Shown here one piece after another: positions 59,251 to 64,000 of a stretch of DNA of 64,000 nt. The DNA comes from Hsuehochloa calcarea. Its lineage: Eukaryota > Streptophyta > Magnoliopsida > Poales > Poaceae. The stretch covers positions 8,663,517-8,727,516 of the forward strand of contig CM070598.1 of NCBI GenBank assembly GCA_036346395.1, in the 5' to 3' direction. The stretch's first letter is position 1, and each line of letters starts with the position of its first letter. The notes below the pieces were generated by a model. It did not search any database. It was not told the DNA's origin and saw only the letters and a list, made by a program, of their open reading frames with translations. The position numbers and the translations under genes were made by a program.

Positions 59251-61135
59251 GAGCAAATCAATCGCCCGCAATGCAATGACCTGGGAAGGCATTAAAAAAA
59301 ACCATTACGTGTCCGTGAGTACGAACGTGTCATCAATGTATACGAGCTGGTCGCAAGATTAGCCGTCAACTTGTACACTTGTAACCTTGTATATAACTTG
59401 TTTTAAAGAAGAATTATATACTTGTTAGGCCGCTGAGCGCTTGTACGTACCTAGGTTAGCTAGCACCCGGAGTTAGTAGCCCACGCCACGACCCGAGTAA
59501 GAGCACACACAGCACCCTCTTTCCTGCAGGTTGCAACCACGGCCACCCCTGCACCCCGGTTCGCCAGCGCCGCCCACGCGAACGGGACATCCGGTTGCAT
59601 CACACCACCATACGGATCTAGAAGGTTTAGCCCCTAGCTAGTGCAATTTTCGCATACGTAATTGCTGACGTTTGTGTACGTGGAAGTGTTCGGTTTCTTG
59701 CGAGTTGATCTTGTCTCGTCTCGTCTCGCTGGGTTGGACGTCACCCACGCGACTTTTATCGTGTTTGCAAAGGCCAACTCGTACTGCGAGATCTGTAGAC
59801 TTGCACCAGACATTTTCTTTACTTGGAAGCAAGAAGCTCGCGAAGAGCAATTTTTTAACGTAAACAGTGTCTGACACCTCATCTCCACGATGACCGGACA
59901 CGCAGGGGTTATGTCACGAGGAGACTATTCTGCATCTTTCTTCATCTTGATTATAATAAATTCACATGTGTATCATGTAATACTTGAAATATCGTAAGTT
60001 TTATCTATAAAAAAATTACATTGCACCTCTATTAAAAATGTCGACACTTCTTGTTCTATATTTTCATATGGATATAGCATAGCAGTACATACATAATATA
60101 CAAAATATGCATACAAAAATAGCAAAATAAAATCGCATAACACGAAATACAATATATCTCACTCGTCTGAGCCACTACTATTTACTCGCTGCATCTGTGT
60201 TCGTATACGCATTTTGGTTTTGCGTCGAGTCTATCCCGTAGAGATACGTACCTGGAGTGATAGACTTCTAATCTGTTAAACTCCTACATGTTATATTCTA
60301 TAGAAAACATTGATTACATAGGGCCATCAAAGTATCTAGTTTTTTTTTTTGTTGTTTTCCACTTCAGTTTTGGCATGGCATGGACCTCACAAACGAGGTA
60401 CCACAGAAATGGAATAGTACTTGATAAGGGCATTAAGCAAAGATGTATATTTACATTGTTCGCACCTACATTGAAATCTTGGTGATTGCCGAAGCGATAG
60501 ACATTTGCAAGAACTCTGGAGAAAGAGGAAGAAGGGGACTCATGACATTTAAAGTATAGTTTAAAGAATGGAGGGATCCAAATATGTCAAAATGCTTTAA
60601 ATGTATATTTATCCAAAATGCAGGGTGTATAGTTCAAGAAGCTTACAGACTATGGATGAGAATGATGTACTCTGATAGGGTCAATCAAGAACAGGGAAGC
60701 ACCACTTCGAATTATTTACATGAATGTGCAAAGTTTACATGCCGAGGTAAAAAAGGAATTTCATAACTTAAAAAACAAGCGGTAGTGCATTTCATCAAAA
60801 CACTACCAAATGCAATGCGAATCAGTATCAAAACCAAAGGAACCCATGCGAATATATTTCCATGACTACTCAAGAACAACACAGCGAATATATGCAACCC
60901 ATAAATGAATGATGCATTCAACTAAAAAGTAAGACGATTGCTACTGAAAAGGCGTATAATTAGGGTTCTTACAAATGCTTGAAACTACTCTTTGCGATAA
61001 TCGATGGATCACTTTGCTTTTTGTGCTTAATCCAAACCATGCACAGACAAAGAAACTGCAATAATCAAAATGATATTAATACAAAAAATGCTAAGAGAAA
61101 AAAAAGGCGAAGTAACAACAATGTCGAAAACTTAC
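59251..61135. other. intergenic DNA with P450-promoter-like block and inverted MULE piece
   Basis: The block 59615-59875 resembles the P450 upstream region (see 55547). The block 60050-60180, read on the minus strand, matches 25580-25700 (ATATTGTATTTCGTGTTATGCG), another piece of the MULE-like family. No gene is recognised between 60200 and 61135. Confidence 0.45.
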
Positions 61136-61713
61136 TTCAAGAGGAATGTCGTAGTCTATGTGATTCTTTTCAGCTAAGTATGGCAAAGGCTTGGGTTCCT
61201 ATAACATAAAGCAAATTAGTTCTCCGAGGAACAATAAAATGTTGATTAGCAAAAGAAACAATACTGACAACTATATAAAGAAAACTAATTGCTTACCTGC
61301 TTAGGAGCCTCACAAGCAAAAGGCTTTAGGGCATCCAGAGTCACAATCCAAGGTGATAATGTTGTACCTAGAGAAATTAAAATTGACAAAATGGAAATGA
61401 AACCTGTTACATAGGGGGGGAAAGTATAGTTCTTCACAATGCATTGCAGAAAATTATAGAAGATTTCACTTAGCACTTGTACATGCCACAATAGAAATAT
61501 GAAACTCAGAATTGAAAATTACGGAAGCATCCTTGAATTGATTATGAACATTTCTAAAAAATAAGCAAGATATGTGCAGGACTTCAACCTTTCTACAAAG
61601 CATGGTTTAAAGCCTATGTAAAAAAACACTATTAATGGTATTAGGTGTCCTACTGAAGCTTTTCCCAAGGAAAGGTCCGAGAGGTATAGTCTCCCAGGCT
61701 TGGATATCTCTGG
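61136..61713 (-). pseudogene. fumarylacetoacetase, three internal exons (partial)
   Basis: Three consecutive exons of fumarylacetoacetate hydrolase, the last enzyme of tyrosine breakdown. Minus-strand exons: 61713-61654 (RDIQAWETIPLGPFLGKSF), 61367-61297 (TTLSPWIVTLDALKPFACEA) and 61198-61136 (EPKPLPYLAEKNHIDYDIPLE), ending in donors GTAGGA, GTAAGC and GTAAGT. Phases match, so the 64 residues read through without lesions. The preceding exon (MNDWSA-type active-site part) and the following exon are not found nearby, so this is a gene fragment or a gene split by insertions; an hAT MITE sits 150 bases upstream. Confidence 0.8.
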
Positions 61714-61865
61714 CTGTAATATTAACACATTATGTCACCAATACCCGATTCATCTATGTTCATCTCGGAGGAGGCCAGTGGCTCCTCCAGCCTCAGGTTC
61801 TTGCTCTCCACCTCTGTGTCCTTGGATCCAATCCGCATTCAATCAAGAAACCATACATTAGGCTG

Positions 61866-62176
61866 TAGAGCTGTTCAAACGCCAAGCCGGGCCGGGCTTT
61901 GGACCGGGCTTGAAAAGCCCAGTCTCAAATGGGCAAGCCCGAGCCCGGCCTGGCCCAGCCCAAAATTTGATTTTTCCTGTTTTAAATATATTATTTTAAT
62001 AATTTTTGGAATACAAAGTAATATTTAAATCATTTTTCTAGAATTTAAAAAATAGTTTTGTATCTTTTTAATCATATTTTTTGGGCTGGTGAGCTTTCGG
62101 GTCGAAATTCCAGTCCCAAGCCCGGCCTGGACAGCATCGGGCTCGGGCCGGTCCAGGTTGCCCGTGAACAGGTCTA
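61866..62176. mobile_element. hAT MITE, TAGAGCTGTTCA ends
   Basis: 311-bp element with inverted ends TAGAGCTGTTCA and TGAACAGGTCTA and a perfect 8-bp target duplication TTAGGCTG (61858-61865 and 62177-62184). The interior carries GGGCCGGGCTT and CCCGGCCTGG words common to grass hAT MITEs. Confidence 0.85.
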
Positions 62177-62259
62177 TTAGGCTGCCAACTGCAACTATGA
62201 AGAAAAGGGAATAATTCTTGGAAATTTCGATTTACAGACTAAATAAGTACTTACCTCTA

Positions 62260-62320
62260 AATTCTTTTTGCCCTCCACCTCCATCTCCTGCCTAATTGAA
62301 GGATCTAGACCCGCCATTAT
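62260..62320 (-). other. possible small first exon upstream of the FAH fragment
   Basis: On the minus strand an ATG at about 62318 opens MAGLDPSIRQEMEVEGKKNL and runs into a consensus GTAAGT donor. A related Glu-rich codable stretch (EVESKNLRLEEPLASSEMN) lies at about 61740-61800. Family unknown; it may be an unrelated first exon. Confidence 0.25.
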
Positions 62321-62337
62321 GAGTTAATAGAGTGTTT

Positions 62338-63190
62338 TGGTGATTAATGATAAATCTAATTGTGAGACTAATATTTTATTGTTATATCTAGTATGTAGTC
62401 TCATTTGGATATAAAAGTGAAATTCAACGAGGTATGCATTCGACTTATACTCTTATATATTGTTGCATTCCTCGGATCCAAAATATAGGTTGAACTCCAC
62501 CATAAGTATAACTTGAATATGCATATGTTTCCATTACACATTTGCGTATGCATACATTTAGGGAGATCTCACTCTATATTTTGTGGTTTCATTAGTATTG
62601 ATCCATATTCCGTTTTTCACATACATTTGGGATCTTTACTTTGAAACATATCCTTTTGAGTATACAGAACTTGTGTAGTTCTTGTATAATCATGTTTTGA
62701 GTATACAGAACTTGTGTAGTTTTTGTATACTCATGTTGGAGTATATATATAACTTGTGTAGTTAATATATACCATGTTGTGTTACATTAAATCATCTACA
62801 TTCAATTTATATGTAATTGAAGTGGTTATCATTAATTACCAATGAGGGAAAGATTGAAGTATCTTGTCCCACCATTATGTGATAATGGTTTGTTATGGTA
62901 ACTAATGATAATCACATTGTGGAACTAATATTTTCCATGAGTTGGATGAATAGGTTATGTTCCAGGATAATGAAGACTTGGGATGACATCATGTGTTGAT
63001 TGTCATCAAGTCAAGGGGTTAGAAGAAAATGCATCATGTGTTGATGCACGTGAAGAGCTTGAGGAAATATGAATCATCATGTGTCGATGATGCGTATCAA
63101 GAAGAGGGGATGATCATGAGTTGATCATCAAGATATTGATTTTAGTTGAAAGTATTTTAAAAACCGCCTATTCACCCCCCTCTAGTCGGC
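62338..63190 (+). mobile_element. copia-type LTR, probably solo or truncated
   Basis: Starts around TGTTTTGGTGATTAATGATAA and ends near CTATTCACCCCCCTCTAGTC, both hallmark sequences of a common grass copia LTR. No coding region or clear primer-binding site follows. It contains the 41-bp repeats at 62659-62762. Confidence 0.6.
62659..62762. repeat. 41-bp tandem repeat inside the LTR
   Basis: Three copies of GAGTATACAGAACTTGTGTA begin at 62659, 62700 and 62740; the last is diverged and partial. Confidence 0.75.
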
Positions 63191-64000
63191 CTCCTCGATC
63201 TTACACTAATGCCCTCGATCCAACCTGCGAAATAGGAATAGACACAATCACACACATGAAACAACAAGAAAAAAAAATCGATGAAGCCAAGATGAGAGTA
63301 CGAATCCAATCCAACCCATCTCAGGAAACCGCAGAGACGATTCTGAAGGGATACAGGTAGGCTACGCTAGCTGACAATTCAAAAATTCTACCACATAAAC
63401 CAGGATGCCATGCAATCAAGAGATCATAGATCATTAACACTAGACGCGCAATGCAGCGGAAGAAGAGTTGGAGCAGTAGTCTGGTCCAACGAAGAGCGCG
63501 TCGATGTAGTGGTCGTAGTCGATCACCCAACGTAGTCAATCGTCCTTGTAGTCAATCGTCCTCGTAATTGATCGTACACGTAGTCGGTCGTCATCGCCAG
63601 CAACTAATCGAGTTTCTCGCCAAGGTCGTGGATCGTCCTCTAAGCGCGACCGCAACCACAATAGCGCCTCTACGGTATCTACACGTCCAGGGAAGGAACA
63701 CTGTATGCCGATGTGCTAGCAGCAAGTCGTACGGGAAGGCTCTCTATCAAGAAGATGGTGGCTAGGGTTTGGAGTAACTCACGACAACTTTTGTCGTGGT
63801 CTTTTGTATCCTTTCTCTGTTACGCGTGTTTCCCCATAGCCTCAACTATCTCCTTATATAGTGCTCGTGACAGATTCTATCTGAACACGTTTGACGAATC
63901 GTATCCGTGCTGGTTTGTTCCAACCCGTTAAGTGTGTGACCATGTAGCTTCATGCGTAATCGGTCGTGACTCGAAAATCTTTTCCGATCATAAGTCGTTA
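63191..64000. other. unassigned repeat-rich DNA to the window end
   Basis: Contains diverged repeats of GTAGTCGATCGTC-like words at 63508-63600 and a CCTTATATAGTG box near 63850 that could belong to another retrotransposon LTR. No gene is recognised. Confidence 0.35.

Overview
This window is nuclear DNA from a plant, almost certainly a grass and probably panicoid-like. The protein-coding exons are GC-rich, spliced with GT/AG introns and plant in type: a clade-D-like PP2C, a GASA/snakin peptide, a CYP81-type P450 and a plastid-type aspartate-semialdehyde dehydrogenase. They sit in AT-rich DNA crowded with typical grass transposons (Ty1/copia, Ty3/gypsy, L1-type LINE, hAT, MULE, CACTA ends, Stowaway-like MITEs). 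The species cannot be fixed from the sequence alone. There are no bacterial operons, CRISPR arrays or rRNA genes, and I saw no tRNA gene.

Layout. 0-2.8 kb: last exon of a protein arginine N-methyltransferase 2 gene (+), with a 128-bp tandem array in the preceding intron. 4.1-4.5 kb: degenerate short-period repeat. 5.3-8.6 kb: decayed copia polyprotein (-). 9.7-11.6 kb: probable solo LTR. 11.7-12.5 kb: LINE fragment (-). 13.2-16.0 kb: complete four-exon PP2C gene (+). 16.7-17.9 kb: broken hAT transposase (+). 17.8-23.6 kb: plastid-type SWIB gene whose promoter and first exon lie in a 2.6-kb tandem duplication. 25-26.3 kb: fragment of a MULE-like element. 28.4-29.6 kb: CACTA end, Stowaway-like MITE, then a two-exon GASA gene (+). 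31.4-35.4 kb: eight-exon aspartate-semialdehyde dehydrogenase gene (-), with a 2-base frameshift at the codon of the catalytic histidine. 35.7-40.3 kb: two tandem 2.2-kb units, each joining the 5' end of an unidentified gene to LTR-like promoter sequence. 40.7-42.0 kb: LTR fragment. 42.8-46.3 kb: broken gypsy element holding an hAT insertion. 46.6-47.2 kb: TIP41 gene fragment. 48.1-52.1 kb: 3-kb gypsy LTR, primer-binding site and gag remnant. 53.5-55.5 kb: complete CYP81-type P450 gene (-). 56.7-59.3 kb: MULE remnant with a repeated exon-intron module and a 300-bp foldback element. 61.1-61.7 kb: three fumarylacetoacetase exons (-). 62.3-63.2 kb: copia-like LTR, followed by repeats to the end.

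The intact-looking genes do not form a pathway: a phosphatase for signalling, a plastid SWIB protein, a secreted cysteine-rich peptide and an oxidative P450. Aspartate-semialdehyde dehydrogenase (Lys/Thr/Met/Ile synthesis) and fumarylacetoacetase (Tyr breakdown) are both amino-acid enzymes but look broken or partial here. I found no convincing undescribed multi-gene system. The most interesting signals are structural: duplicated promoters and first exons, matched insertions of one hAT family with perfect target-site duplications, gene fragments caught between transposons, and coding lesions at diagnostic residues or splice sites.
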